From contig CM055072.1 in the NCBI GenBank assembly GCA_029204045.2, positions 6,794,682 through 6,858,681 of the forward strand: a DNA stretch of 64,000 bases, read 5' to 3'. A program made the position numbers and the translations under genes. The DNA is from Tillandsia leiboldiana (taxonomy: Eukaryota > Streptophyta > Magnoliopsida > Poales > Bromeliaceae). How positions within the stretch are numbered: the stretch's first letter is position 1; the number at the start of each line of letters is the position of its first letter. The notes beneath the pieces are model-generated. The model saw only the letters and a program-made list of their open reading frames with translations. It had not been told where the DNA came from and searched no databases. This document shows, piece after piece, positions 11,441-22,920 of the stretch.

Positions 11441-11665
11441 AGTCCGACTACTATGCCTGTACAAGCATCAAGCAATTGGTGCTTGTAAGTTTTCTACCGT
11501 TAGATCTACCCCATTGACTAATTTCATCTTTTAGATCATTCTATTCCACCAACCACTCACTTAATTCAATGGGCCCACTATCATCCTAACCATACATTTT
11601 CTCATCCAAGGTCTTAAATCCTACAAGCACCAATGACTTGATACTTTTAAAAATATAGAAACTCA
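11441..11665. repeat. Short TIR element, family I (Micron-like), copy
   Basis: A unit of about 225 bp between TA tracts. It starts TCCGACTACTATGCCTGTAC and ends near CACCAATGACTTGATACTT. The first ~40 bp form an inverted repeat with the last ~40 bp, and a CAAGCAATTGGTGCTTG hairpin lies near the start. No coding capacity. Confidence 0.7.
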
Positions 11666-11667
11666 AT

Positions 11668-11701
<34 letters not shown>

Positions 11702-11705
11702 ATAT

Positions 11706-11740
<35 letters not shown>
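11666..11740. repeat. (TA)n microsatellite with interruptions
   Basis: About 75 bp of TA broken by a few TTTA and ATTA units, lying between two family I elements. Confidence 0.9.
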
Positions 11741-11741
<1 letters not shown>

Positions 11742-11962
11742 GTCCGGTTATTATACTTGTACAAGCACCAAGTAATTGGTGCTTGTAAATTTTCTACCGG
11801 TAGATCTGTCCCTTTGACTAATTTCATCTCTTAGATTATTCTATTTCACCAACCACTCGCTTAACCCAAGGGGCCCACTATCATCCTAACCACACATCTT
11901 TTTATTTAAGAACTAAAAATCTACAAGTACCAATGACTTGATATTTTTAAAAATATAGTAGC

Positions 11963-11965
<3 letters not shown>
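11741..11965. repeat. Short TIR element, family I (Micron-like), copy
   Basis: Starts TCCGGTTATTATACTTGTAC. It shares the GGGCCCACTATCATCCTAAC block and the terminal inverted repeats of the family, and has TA tracts on both flanks. Confidence 0.7.

Positions 11966-12030
<65 letters not shown>
11966..12030. repeat. (TA)n microsatellite
   Basis: About 65 bp of pure TA between family I copies. Confidence 0.95.
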
Positions 12031-12357
<327 letters not shown>

Positions 12358-12359
12358 TC

Positions 12360-12490
12360 AAGCTATATCATGCCGAACATTTGTGAGCTGACTCCAACTC
12401 GTGTTCGGCTCATTAAATAAGACGATCAATTTTGAACTTATTTCAAGCTAAATATGAACTAGCATGCGAATAACGAGCTGACTTACCAAT
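12360..12490. repeat. Fragment of a GAGCTCG/TTCGGCTC-type non-autonomous element
   Basis: Phrases such as GTGTTCGGCTCATTAAATAA and AACGAGCTGACTTACC recur at 56155-56310 and 57240-57395. This style of element is common in plants and often assigned to hAT-type MITEs. Ends and duplications are not clear here. Confidence 0.4.
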
Positions 12491-12779
12491 CCTAGTAAAA
12501 ATAAATAATAACGTAATCATCTACAAATTTATCCCTATCTACTTGTAAAAAAATAGAGCAAAATATGAATTTTGCTTTTTTACTTTTATGTTCACGGTCC
12601 ACTAAAAATTCGAGCCTCCAAGAATAGTACAATCAAGTAAGTTAAAAGATAAAAGAAAAATCAACTCGCTCAAATCCACTCCAACCCACTACGAAAACCG
12701 GGCGGAAGGTGAGAATCACTTCCACTCGAGATCCGTACCATTTGCATCCCCAGTTATTGGACTAAATTATTCAGCATAA

Positions 12780-12815
<36 letters not shown>

Positions 12816-13796
12816 ATGATATGTGACACATGGTTCCCCATTTCGGTGAAGTTGATGCGGAAATGCGGAAATGCGGTTGCAAAAAAAGCACGTTTTGGAA
12901 AAAGCCAAATTGGAATTTTCTTTTGTTTTTTTTTTCCTCTCCCCCACTATGGAAAAATGTGTTCCCACTCGACTGCGTCGTGCCGCCGCTTCTCACACTA
13001 AACTTTACGAAGCCACATCTTTTCCATAAAGTTAAATTACAAAATTATCCTGTACACTTTACCCCCTATCATAATTGAGGGATGCTCGGGGTGGGTATTA
13101 TTTCACTCGTCACATCGAATGAGGAGTAAAATTTATTTCATTTTGAAATAAGATGAAGGGTAAGATATACATTCCTAAAAAGATGTATATTTATGTATAT
13201 CCATCATAATTATAGCCCCAACGACGTCTCATCGGAGAGTCCTCGGGCCGCTTCAATTAATGTATTAATTTTATTTTTATTTAAAAATATATTAAATATT
13301 ATTTGAAGAGTAAAATTTATATATTTTTAAAAATATATAATAATATCGATCTCAATACAAATTTAATAATAAAAAAATTATAAATATAATTAAATTTATA
13401 TTTTTAAAAATATATAAGCTCTATTCTTATTTTTATGCTAAAATTTTTTAAACAAATTTTAAACTCTAAAGAAAAGAATAATAATAATATCCGGATTGGA
13501 ACAAAATTGGCCCAATGCAATATAGTTGATTGGGACTTTTCAGTGAGGGGTCGTTATAAAGTTTCACGCTGAAGTTTTATTTACAAATTATTATATTTTT
13601 TATTAGAAAAATATTTTTGTATATTTAAAAAAAATGTATATCTTACACTTTATTCTTTCTAGTGTGAAATAATTTTTACTAGTCACTTTAATATGATTAG
13701 TAAATAAATCTCCATCTTGGATGAGTAAAGAGTATATTATACATTCCATTTAGAATATATGGATAGCATTACTTTTTTCATTAATGAGTTGAACCT
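12491..13796. other. Intergenic, AT-rich; poly-A tract and hairpin-repeat fragments, no gene seen
   Basis: A 34-bp A-run lies at 12781-12814. Stretches at about 13085-13215 and 13620-13760 share the pattern of a small repeat (TTTCACTCGTCAC, then ATATACATTC) that is clearest at 44244-44390. The short open frames here come from the poly-A/T runs. I see no supported coding region. Confidence 0.6.
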
Positions 13797-13829
13797 CCCC
13801 CCCCCCCCCCCCCCCCCCTCCCCCTCTCT

Positions 13830-13893
<64 letters not shown>
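13797..13893. repeat. (C)n(CT)n(TA)n compound microsatellite
   Basis: About 22 C, then about 45 bp of CT, then about 30 bp of TA. Confidence 0.95.
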
Positions 13894-13896
<3 letters not shown>

Positions 13897-14116
13897 CGGT
13901 TACTGTGCTTGTACAAGCACCAAGCAATTAGTGCCTGTAAATTTTCTATCGTTAGATCTAACCATTTGATTAATTCTACCCCTTAGATCATACTATTCTA
14001 TCAACCACCTACTAAACCCAAGGGGCCCACTATCATTCTAACTACATATTCCTACATCCAAGGATAAAAAACTCACAAATATAAATAACTTTATACTTTT
14101 ACAAGCATAGGAGCTC

Positions 14117-14119
<3 letters not shown>
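13894..14119. repeat. Short TIR element, family I (Micron-like), copy
   Basis: Starts TTCGGTTACTGTGCTTGTAC, carries the GGGCCCACTATCATTCTAAC block and ends ACTTTTACAAGCATAGGAGC. TA on both sides. Confidence 0.7.

Positions 14120-14201
<82 letters not shown>
14120..14201. repeat. (TA)n microsatellite
   Basis: About 82 bp of pure TA. Confidence 0.95.
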
Positions 14202-14204
<3 letters not shown>

Positions 14205-15069
14205 GCTGTCTGGTATATATGCTTTTAGAAATACGGAGCTTTCCGTATTTTCAAATTATTTTCGATGTTGAGATTTTCAAATCGACGATTGATTTCGGTA
14301 GACTTGATTTAGAACATTTGATTTAGAAAATAAATTTTACGATTTTTCGATATCATTTACCTAGTGATCAAAATGGCTCAAAATCAACTGTTGAAAATAA
14401 AAATCTCACAAAATATGATGATATGATACTAAAATTTTAGGTTAAAAATATTGATCTTATTTTATATAGTATAATTTTTTTTTTTTATTAAAACTTTATA
14501 TGATTTGAATATTTTTATACTGTTAAACTTGCTAACGGCTCACCACGATGTAACAACCCGGTCCACTAGCAATAATAACTCGTTGGGCCCAAACCACAGC
14601 CCAAAATACTTAAGCCCAGTTATTATTACTAGTGTCCATGTCTCATATAAACCCAATCACAATTCCATCCACACCCGATGTGGGACTATTGGGGGCGTCA
14701 CACACTCCCCCCGTTTAGGCCTGACGTCCTCGTCAGCTCAAACACACACACAGCAGCCCAAGATCACCAGGCGATGTGAGACTTGTCTCGCTAGCCCTGT
14801 CATCTAGACCAAGGCTCAGCCGAGACTCACCGCACACTTCCGGCTGGTTATTGGCTCTGATACCAAATGTAACGACCCGGCCCACTAGCAATAATAACTC
14901 GTTGGGCCCAAACCACAGCCCAAAATGCTTAAGTCCAGTTATTATTACTAGTGTCCATGTCTCATATAAACCCAATCACAATTCCATCCACACCCGATGT
15001 GGGACTATTGGGGGCGTCACACACGACCATTAAAATTATTAATTTTGAACTCCTTTGATCACTAGGTAA
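14202..15069. repeat. Family III element, interrupted by a TRIM
   Basis: Left part 14202-14548 (TTTTCGATGTTGAGATTTTC, TCGACGATTGATTTCGG) resembles the element at 16304-16832. The right remnant 15027-15069 contains GATCACTAGGTAAATGATAT, the inverse of ATCATTTACCTAGTGATC at 14352. The TRIM at 14549-15021 inserted into it. Confidence 0.5.
14549..15021 (-). mobile_element. TRIM retrotransposon with snRNA-type promoter motifs (USE-TRIM), complete
   Basis: Two 154-bp LTRs (14549-14702, 14868-15021) flank a 165-bp interior, with a perfect 5-bp duplication CACGA (14544-14548, 15022-15026). On the minus strand the interior begins with the primer site TGGTATCAGAGCC (14853-14865) and ends with a G-rich tract (14703-14716). 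It has no coding capacity. The LTR contains GTCCCACATCG (14676-14686, minus), identical to the plant snRNA upstream sequence element, 25 bp before a TATATG motif (14644-14650). The internal region is related to Cassandra's (GATGTGAGACTYGTCTCGCTAG and GGCTCAGCCGAGACTCA). Confidence 0.85.
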
Positions 15070-15307
15070 ATGATATCCTAATCACATATCCCTCCATCCA
15101 AGGGTCGAAAACCTAATAGCACCAATTATTTGATGCTATTAATAATATAGTAGCCTAGTGCTCTATATAGAATTTAGCCATTATGCTATCGATAGCACCA
15201 AATACTTGGATGAACTATATTTAATGGTGCTGATCGTCGTTTTGAAAGCTCCATTATCGAAAATAAATCGGTGGCAAAAGAATCCGTTTGCTACCGATAG
15301 TATTCCA

Positions 15308-15309
<2 letters not shown>
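15070..15309. repeat. Family I element remnants
   Basis: 15070-15152 is the right half of a family I copy (CCATCCAAGGGTCGAAAACC and ATTAATAATATAGTAGCC). 15170-15309 starts and ends with family I termini (TATGCTATCGATAGCACCAA and TACCGATAGTATTCCAG) around a divergent core. Confidence 0.5.

Positions 15310-15385
<76 letters not shown>
15310..15385. repeat. (TA)n microsatellite
   Basis: About 75 bp of pure TA. Confidence 0.95.

Positions 15386-15921
<536 letters not shown>

Positions 15922-15984
<63 letters not shown>
15922..15984. repeat. (TA)n microsatellite
   Basis: About 63 bp of pure TA. Confidence 0.95.
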
Positions 15985-15987
<3 letters not shown>

Positions 15988-16209
15988 CTAGGCTACTATG
16001 CTATTAATAGCACCAAGTCATTGGTGCTATTAGGTTTTTAACCCTTAAATTAAGAGATGTACGGTTAGGATGATAGTGGCCCCTAGGATTTAGTGGGTGG
16101 TTGGAAAAATAGTATGATCTAAAAGATGAAAACGATCTAAGAGGTAGATCTAACAATGGAAAACTTGGTAGCACCAAGTGTTTGGTGCTATCAATAGTAT
16201 AGTAGCCGG

Positions 16210-16211
<2 letters not shown>
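15985..16211. repeat. Short TIR element, family I, opposite orientation
   Basis: The GGATGATAGTGGCCCC block is the reverse complement of that in the neighbouring copies. The termini GCTACTATGCTATTAATAGC and GCTATCAATAGTATAGTAGC are inverted repeats. Opposite orientations within one cluster argue for independent insertions, not tandem duplication. Confidence 0.72.

Positions 16212-16303
<92 letters not shown>
16212..16303. repeat. (TA)n microsatellite
   Basis: About 92 bp of pure TA. Confidence 0.95.
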
Positions 16304-16306
<3 letters not shown>

Positions 16307-16830
16307 TTCTGTACTTTCAAAAGTACGGCGATTTCTATGTTTGTAAGCTGTTTTCGATAATGAGATATTCGATTCGACGATCGGCTCCATTAGACATGAT
16401 GTACGTTATTGAACTATTTATAAATCAAATTTTATAATTTTTCGACATTATTTATCAAGTGATTAAAGAGTCTCAAAAATGACTATTTTAATAGCTAATG
16501 TGGTATGTTTATAAGTTTAACGTTGTAAACAATCATGTGAAACTTTAATAAAAAATTCTACTTAATATCAAAGAGTAACGTCAAAACTTTCGATTTGAAA
16601 TTTAACTCTTTTATCACTATTTTTTATGAAATTTTTATTTTCAGCCGTTCATTTTTGGGCTACACGTTCACTAAGCAAACGAAATCAAAAAATTATGAAA
16701 TTTAGTTTTTAAATATATAGTTCCAACATTGTAGATCGTGTCTAACAAAACCGATCACCGAATCGAATGTTCCATCATTGAAAATAACTTACAAACACGA
16801 AAACCTTCATAATTTAAAAAATATAAAAAC

Positions 16831-16832
<2 letters not shown>
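16304..16832. repeat. Family III TIR element between TA tracts
   Basis: About 530 bp. AAGCTGTTTTCGATAATGAG and TTCGATTCGACGATCGG near the left are mirrored by CCGATCACCGAATCGAA and ATTGAAAATAACTTACAAAC near the right. No coding capacity. It shares the TA-flanked habit of families I and II. Confidence 0.55.

Positions 16833-16890
<58 letters not shown>
16833..16890. repeat. (TA)n microsatellite
   Basis: About 58 bp of TA closing the microsatellite-element cluster. Confidence 0.95.
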
Positions 16891-16891
<1 letters not shown>

Positions 16892-17210
16892 CATTGAATA
16901 AATTTTGTTTCTTGGATAAAATTTCATATATCCAAACTGGCCTGTCGAGACATCCCTAGTTCGAAACATTATGTTATTCTAATTAACTCTAAACTTTTAT
17001 TAATAAGACAAAGCGGCGCAACTTCTAAGTAGCTACATCTCCACATTCTCCCTAGAGCCCACAACAATAGAATAACCACAACACTTCTAGAAACATCATT
17101 CTCAACATATATTCCCCACATACTATGTTATTTTACAAACATGGAATAACTTATTACACTACTCCACTTTGTGACAAAGTTGTCACTTCATCCACAGTTC
17201 TAGCTCCTCC

Positions 17211-17264
17211 TACTATAAATTCCCCCTTCCCTCTCAACCCCTTCTAAGTACAAGTGAAAACAAA

Positions 17265-17327
<63 letters not shown>
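17211..17327 (+). promoter_or_regulatory. TATA box and (GA)n 5' leader of the GLUTAMINE DUMPER-like gene
   Basis: ACTATAAATTCCCCC at 17211-17225 is a good TATA box about 110 bp before the ATG. Between them lies a pure GA tract of about 59 bp (17269-17327) ending directly at the start codon. GA-rich leaders are common in plant genes, and a tract of this length should vary between individuals. Confidence 0.6.
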
Positions 17328-17330
<3 letters not shown>

Positions 17331-17606
17331 AGGCCTACAAGCATACCAGCACCATCTCACAAGTTTGAGTTATGGAACTCTCCAATTCCATATCTGTTTG
17401 GAGGCATAGGAGCCATGATGTGCCTCATTGCAGTTGCACTCATAATTCTCATATGCTCGCACCGCAAACCCTTGCCCGAACCATCGACGCAGTCGAAATC
17501 GATAGAGAAGGTCATCATCATTCCTTTGGACATGGAGCCTAAGATCGTCGTCATCATGGCGGGCGACGACATGCCAACCTTCTTGGCTAAGCCTCTTTCT
17601 GTTTAG
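17328..17606 (+). CDS. GDU-like: GLUTAMINE DUMPER-like protein, 92 aa, single exon
   Basis: The GLUTAMINE DUMPER family consists of small plant membrane proteins that influence amino-acid export at the plasma membrane; in Arabidopsis they interact with the LOG2 ubiquitin ligase. Seen here: a short N-terminus, then WNSPIPYLFGGIGAMM leading into one transmembrane helix (about residues 17-43, ending LIILICSHRK), and a C-terminal IVVIMAGDDMPTFLAKP, the family's VIMAG signature. Length, single exon, one helix and both motifs agree with the family. The ATG follows directly on the GA leader. It is the only intact host gene I can support in the window, and it lies between the microsatellite cluster and the copia nest. 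Confidence 0.92.
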
Positions 17607-18606
17607 CGAGTTACATTTCATGTATATTCCTGCAAAATTTTGAAACTGTACACCGTAACAGCCACCCCTTTCTTTCAATATGTTTTCACCATAACTCCCA
17701 ATTATTAGAGTTATGGGCCCGATTTTGTTTTAGCCTCTTTTTCTTTTTGTTTTGCGGCATGAATTTCAACTTTTAACTTGTTATATGTATTGTAAGTGTT
17801 TTTTTTTTTTTTAAGGCTTGTGTAGTACTATGGAATAGTACGTAACATTCCAAACCAAAATTTTTGGACTCACTTAGTGAATATATTTGTTATCTTGTGA
17901 TCTTAGTTTAAATTTTAACCTGGTTTCAAAGTTGTATTTTACAGTAATAAATACCACTCTTTTCTCTCTCTCACTGTAAATTATTGGATGCTCCTAATTA
18001 ATATTGCACCGTGAACTTATATTAGAATCACAAAATTTATTTAAATTTTTATATAAAATTCAATAAACACAAATTTAAAAATCAAATACTATATAAATAC
18101 AAATTTTAATTTTAAATTTGAATTTAAAAATATAATTAAAATTAGAATTTGAAAATCAAAATCAAAATCAAAATCAAAATTAGAATATGAATATGATATA
18201 TGAATTAAAAAATAGAATTCAAATTTAAAAATTAAAAATAAACTTGAATTCAAAATTTACAATCAAATTTCAATTATATCTTCAAAATTAAAATTTTAAG
18301 TTTAAAATAAACGTTTGTAAAGATGATCGCCAGTTTGATTGTAAACTTTGTGTTTTAAATTAATTTGTGAAAAAATCCATTTCAAATAAGCCGGTTTGGA
18401 TTATTTTAATTTTCTGAAAATTCGAGTGCTTCTGTGCAAAGTTTTAATCTTCTTTCTTGACAACTTCGTGCTTCTCAAAATTGTACATAAATAGAGCAGA
18501 AAATTAAATACTCTTCGCCATATTAACCTCTAATTAGTAGAAAATTGTTTTTTTATGGCTAGAATTCGCAATTTACACTGATATTAGATTTTTTTGATAA
18601 CTATTT
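17607..18606. other. 3' flank of the gene and AT-rich intergenic DNA
   Basis: Contains the probable 3' UTR of the preceding gene (first 100-250 bp, poly-A site not certain) and AT-rich sequence with GAATTTAAAAAT-like short repeats. No gene seen. Confidence 0.6.
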
Positions 18607-18860
18607 GTTGCGGCAAAAATGAAAAAAAATTATTTTATTGAGCGCAAAAATATCAAAAAGAATTTAAAAAAAGAGAAAAAAAATTAAATTATATATGTAA
18701 ATATATATTTAGGTAATTTGGCCTTGGATTTCTGATACCAATTTGTTGTGGCAAAAACGAAAAAAATAAAATTCGTTGGACGTGAAAATACAAAATAAAA
18801 TTCGAGAAAAAGAGAAAAAATAAGTTAATTAAACCCGTAAGTATATACTTGATAAAACTG
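18607..18860 (-). repeat. Copia-type LTR fragments with a Met-tRNA primer site
   Basis: TGTTGCGGCAAAAATG (18607) and TGTTGTGGCAAAAACG (18746) start similar AT-rich stretches. Between them, TCTGATACCA (18731-18740) is a reversed primer site directly before the second. This looks like two LTR ends left by a collapsed minus-strand element. Confidence 0.45.
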
Positions 18861-19661
18861 ATGTACAAAATATTTTTATTATGATAAAAATAAAAACGGA
18901 ACTGAAACTTTTATTATGATAAAACTGATGTACAAAATATTTTTCTCTTACAAAATTCTAATTCTAAAATACAATACTCCATCTTATTTACCGCACCAAA
19001 TTAATAAAATAAAATTTATATTTATAATAGCAATTAAATTCTAATACAATTAGAAATACAAATCTAGTAAAATTAAAAATAATCTCAATAAGACTAGACA
19101 TAATCTTAAATTTAACTTAATAGAACAAACAGAACTTTTATTGTTTCAAAATTGGTGAAATATGTCTAGCACCGTAGTAGATACAGAAAGAAAGGTAAAT
19201 AAAAAATAAAAAAGAGACACTATAAAAAAAATTACAATATAAGAACGCTTCTTAGCCGACGCTCGCTCGAAGAAAACATCTCTATAATATAACAAATATT
19301 GACTCTTCAAAAAGTGTCATCATATAAACTCGTTATTATATCAAACCAATTTATTAAACAATAAATTTATTATTATTTTTATTTTTCCGACGCTTTAAAG
19401 TGTCAAAAATTTTGATTATCGATGATTGACATAAATATCAGTATATTTATTTATCGATATTTTAATCGATATTTTCAAATTTGATGCGAGGCTATATTAA
19501 AATATTATTAAATATAAAAAATATCATTAAGTGTTAAAAAAATTTTTGTAGCCAGAGAAATGTTGCCATATTGGAAAGAGACAATGGAGCGTATACCATC
19601 ATATTCTCCTCACGGATGGCCAATGGTTTTTCCTAACTTTTATGCTTAGCTCTTATGTGAA
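18861..19661. other. AT-rich intergenic, nothing coding seen
   Basis: Low-complexity AT-rich sequence. 19230-19560 has two phrases containing CGACGCT and AAAGTGTCA that may be remnants of a DNA transposon, but I could not define its ends. Confidence 0.5.
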
Positions 19662-20506
19662 TGGTTAGAAATTTGATGGACCGTCCGTTATACGCTATCA
19701 ACACAGATACATAAAAAATAAAAAAAATTAAAAAATTGATAACAACAATAAATGCGAAAAAAAAAAGACCAAGATTTTTATATGATTCGATAATTAACTA
19801 CGTTCACGAAAAGAGCGAGTGAGATGTATTCCATTATAAGAAGAAACAATAGAAATACAAGTTTACATTTTATATCTTCTTCATATAAAAAATCAAGAAT
19901 CTTATGGTGAACCCCACCTATCTCTTGTTCCAACGAAAAAATTCAAAAAAGTAATATGTAAAGAAGTTTTCGTAAAACCTTAATCAAGAAGACCAAATTA
20001 GAGAAGTATAGAAATTTCTAACCAAAATCTTTTATATTGTTGCCTCGAGTTATCCAAACCGCTCAAGCAATTGGTCGAGAACCTCCGCTTCGCTGCCGAA
20101 CCCAAGACCGCATTCGAGCCGGCATCTACCTTCTTTTGCTGCCGTACAACCTCAAGAACTCGAAGCCGACCGCTAATTAATTAGCCTCCATACGCATGCA
20201 CGTCTTGCTCCGTGCGACAACGAGGAAGACCAAAAGACCTTAATTAATTAGCCTCAAGAATCCGGCCGCTTTACCTTAATTAATCGCCCGATGTACGTAT
20301 ATATAATGCTAATGAAGTCGGTTAAAGAGTCAACCAATCCTAATTAGATTAGGACGTGTATAGATAGATATAAATTTTGCACCAACAAAAATTATCTTCA
20401 AGATCAAATAATATATTTCATACACCTAATCTATATCGTAACCAACTTAATCGGTTAATTAAATTTGACTCAATCCAAATTCAAAAGAAAGAATAAATTC
20501 GTAACA
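19662..20506 (-). repeat. 3' LTR of the copia-like element
   Basis: 845 bp aligning with 34124-34964 throughout: ATTTGATGGACCGTCCGTTA near one end, GCAATTGGTCGAGAACCTCC in the middle, CGTAACA at 20506. Clearly diverged from the other copy, so an older insertion than family A. Confidence 0.88.
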
Positions 20507-20518
20507 TTCTCCACCTTA
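20507..20518 (-). other. Polypurine tract of the copia-like element
   Basis: The minus strand reads AAGGTGGAGAA directly before the LTR start TGTTACG. Confidence 0.7.
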
Positions 20519-20606
20519 ACTTCTTTTGTATTTCACCACTCTCTCATCTTATCACGTTCTCTCCCTCTCTCATCTTATCGCCTCCTCTTCCTGACGCATT
20601 GCGACA

Positions 20607-20915
20607 CTAACAATGCAGGTTAGCAAAGTCTAGATAATGCATAGACTTCTCCGCTGTTACCGATTTACCGATTAACTTGTATAGATTCTGTTTATTCTCT
20701 TCTTTCATAACAATCATAGCACTCTTTTTCAGCTTAACGACTCCACCTGAAATGTTAACAGAACAACCAATAGAGTCAAGAGTACGAAGTGATATAAGAT
20801 TCAACCTGAGACTCGAAATATATCTCACATTCGTTAACGTCCTCACCACACCATCAAACATCTTTATTTTCACCGTTCCGATACCAACAATCTTGCAGTT
20901 AGTGCAATTACCCAT
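20607..20915 (-). pseudogene. Copia pol fragment: end of protease and GAG-pre-integrase region
   Basis: The minus frame contains NCTNCKIVGIGTVKIKMFDG, VRYISSLRLNLISLRTLDSI and NLYKLIGKSV, the usual copia linker between protease and integrase. It continues the protease whose DSG active site lies across the nested element at about 33225-33235. The open frame seems to extend to 20993, but 20916 onward belongs to the inserted LTR. Everything downstream (integrase, RT) is deleted. Confidence 0.85.
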
Positions 20916-22014
20916 TGTTGGGGCCAAAAAGTGGCTTCGCGCGATCGACCCCTGGGAGTGACCTGCAGAGATATCGAATGCGCTGCGTGCCAACAGATCA
21001 AGCGATCGGGCTGAGGAGGGATCTGCTCGGCCGGGTTCTCCTCTGGTAACTCTTGCGAACGTTCGGCTTCGAGTAGCCGAATCGGGATTATGGAGGTAGA
21101 GAGAGATTGCTAGGTTCGATTTAGAATAGTCGAACCGGATATAACGATAAAGACACGACTGAGGAGCCGATTATTGCTTTATATATTAAGAAACACAAAT
21201 AACGACACGGCTGATGAGCCGATTAAACTTTATATTGCTTGGGAAGGGGATACATGGAAAAAGGCAGGGATAGAGAGTACAAGTAAGCCTACTCCTAGAA
21301 AAACAATAAAGGAAAGCGGTAAAGAAAAGCAGTAAAATTAAGTTAACCTACTCCTAGATATGAAGAATGCTGTGGTGGTACAGGGCTTACGAGGTTGCCG
21401 AACGTCTTTTCCTTCGATGGTTCGGATACTTATGCACTTCCCGAACCACATTATTAGCTGCCGATTTGAATTATCGGTGTGATTTGAGGAGAATCATCGT
21501 GAAAATCCTCAACGGTTTCCTTTTGAGTCGAAACTTCCTCAAAAGAATAATAGTCGTTCTTCCGTCTAGGTTCATCTCCTCACAGTCGTGCCAGAGCGTG
21601 ATTCTTGGCGCTTTTCGGCGCTAGGCACTGTTTGCCGTTCTGGGTTAGTTGCGGGATTCACGCCTAAAACCTGCATTCCTTCCTTCTAAGATCTTTCCTT
21701 TCTCGGCTTGAGCGGCCAACAGCTGACTCGGACTCTCGCCTTTCCGTCGATTGACTGGAGCGATCCAGTGGACGTTGTCAATCGAAGTCGACTTCGGGTG
21801 ATGCACGACACTTCTTATTAGCTGCTTCTCCTATTGGCTGTTACTCTCGGCCGATGGTGGGCATCGCGTGCCGCACTCTTACTCGGCTGAGACTGGTCTG
21901 GATCGAGGCGCGAGTCTCCTTCTTCTGACCCACTCTCTTATCGGTTGATGTTTGTCGACCGACGGTATCCGCCACATGTCGTTCCCTTAAGTGGCGAAAA
22001 TTCTGGTCTCAACA
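20916..22014 (-). repeat. 3' LTR of the Tat-like element
   Basis: Plus-strand ends TGTTGGGGCC and GGTCTCAACA. Matches 32052-33139 throughout, for example GCGTGCCAACAGATCAAGCG and GCTCGGCCGGGTTCTCCT. Confidence 0.92.
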
Positions 22015-22473
22015 ATGCCCTATTGACAATCGCCTGATGTGCCGTTCAAGTGATTGTCGATGTCTTTGATTGGCATGAGCCTCAGAGTCTTTAATTATTT
22101 TTCTTGTTGTCTTCGACTCTTTGATCGAGAAATTTGATTCCAACGCCCGACCGATCTTATCCTCGTGCCTTTTGATCGAATCTGATCCTGTCTTGTTTGC
22201 TTCGTGATTAAGGTTTTGTATCTTGATCCGCCCAATTATTCGTTGCAAACGTCATCAATCTACCTGACGATTCCCCAATCTTTTTGCCATAACCGTCATC
22301 GACTTTTGAGGGGCAACGGTTCCTGTTTTATCGGCTCGTTTCCTTTCCCTGCTATTCTTGGGAAGCACGTTGTCCTCGGAGTTTTTAAATAGCCCCTATT
22401 CTGGTGCTCCCTTACCGCCCTTTCTTTACTCTATATTATCTTCTTCACCACTTTATCAAACTTCTTCTTGTCC
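22015..22473. other. Tat-like element: 3' noncoding interior and polypurine tract
   Basis: Begins ATGCCCTATT, a reversed polypurine tract next to the LTR, then about 450 bp without a convincing frame. On the plus strand, where the antisense ORF starts at about 22474, this would be its leader. TTTTTAAATAGCCCC (22382-22396) could be a TATA element about 80 bp upstream. Confidence 0.5.
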
Positions 22474-22920
22474 TATGGCCCTCCTCGCTGCTCCGCTACC
22501 ATTTGACTCTGCCGTTGATTTTCGGCTCCTTCGCCCGCTATCGATGGACAGACAATGCTTCATCCACGGGCCTTCCTTTGTGACGCTTCCTTCTGAGGAA
22601 ATCTTTCTGTTCATCACTACCGGCATCCCACTATGGGCGGACAAAGTTTACCTTGGTACCTAGGCCACTGACAAGGCCTTTGGCGAGAGTCTCCGTACCT
22701 GGCCTGCCGCCTGCGACTCGTATGCACGGTGGCTTGATCGGGTCCAAATCGTCTACGGGGACCTATAGAGAGAGGTAGACATTTTTTATGCCATCCAACT
22801 CTCCCGAAACATTTACCAGGTCGATCCGCTACTTTTGGCATCGGCCCTGTGTTTCTGGTCGTCACGTACTAACACCTTCTTCTTTTGTTCAGGGCCATTC
22901 ACCCCGATGCTAATGGATGT
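22474..22920 (+). pseudogene. Antisense ORF of the Tat-like element, N-terminal part (plant mobile domain-like)
   Basis: The frame begins MALLAAPLPFDSAV and runs to a TAG at 22661-22663. The same frame continues with plausible protein (DKAFGESLRTWPAACDSYAR), meets a second TAG at about 22766, and reaches SGPFTPMLMD at 22920, where a solo LTR interrupts it. A GT..TTCAG-type intron end just before GGCCATTCACC is possible. GPFxPxxxDVAAITxLRP across the insertion is the plant mobile domain opening. Stops make this copy non-functional. Confidence 0.6.
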
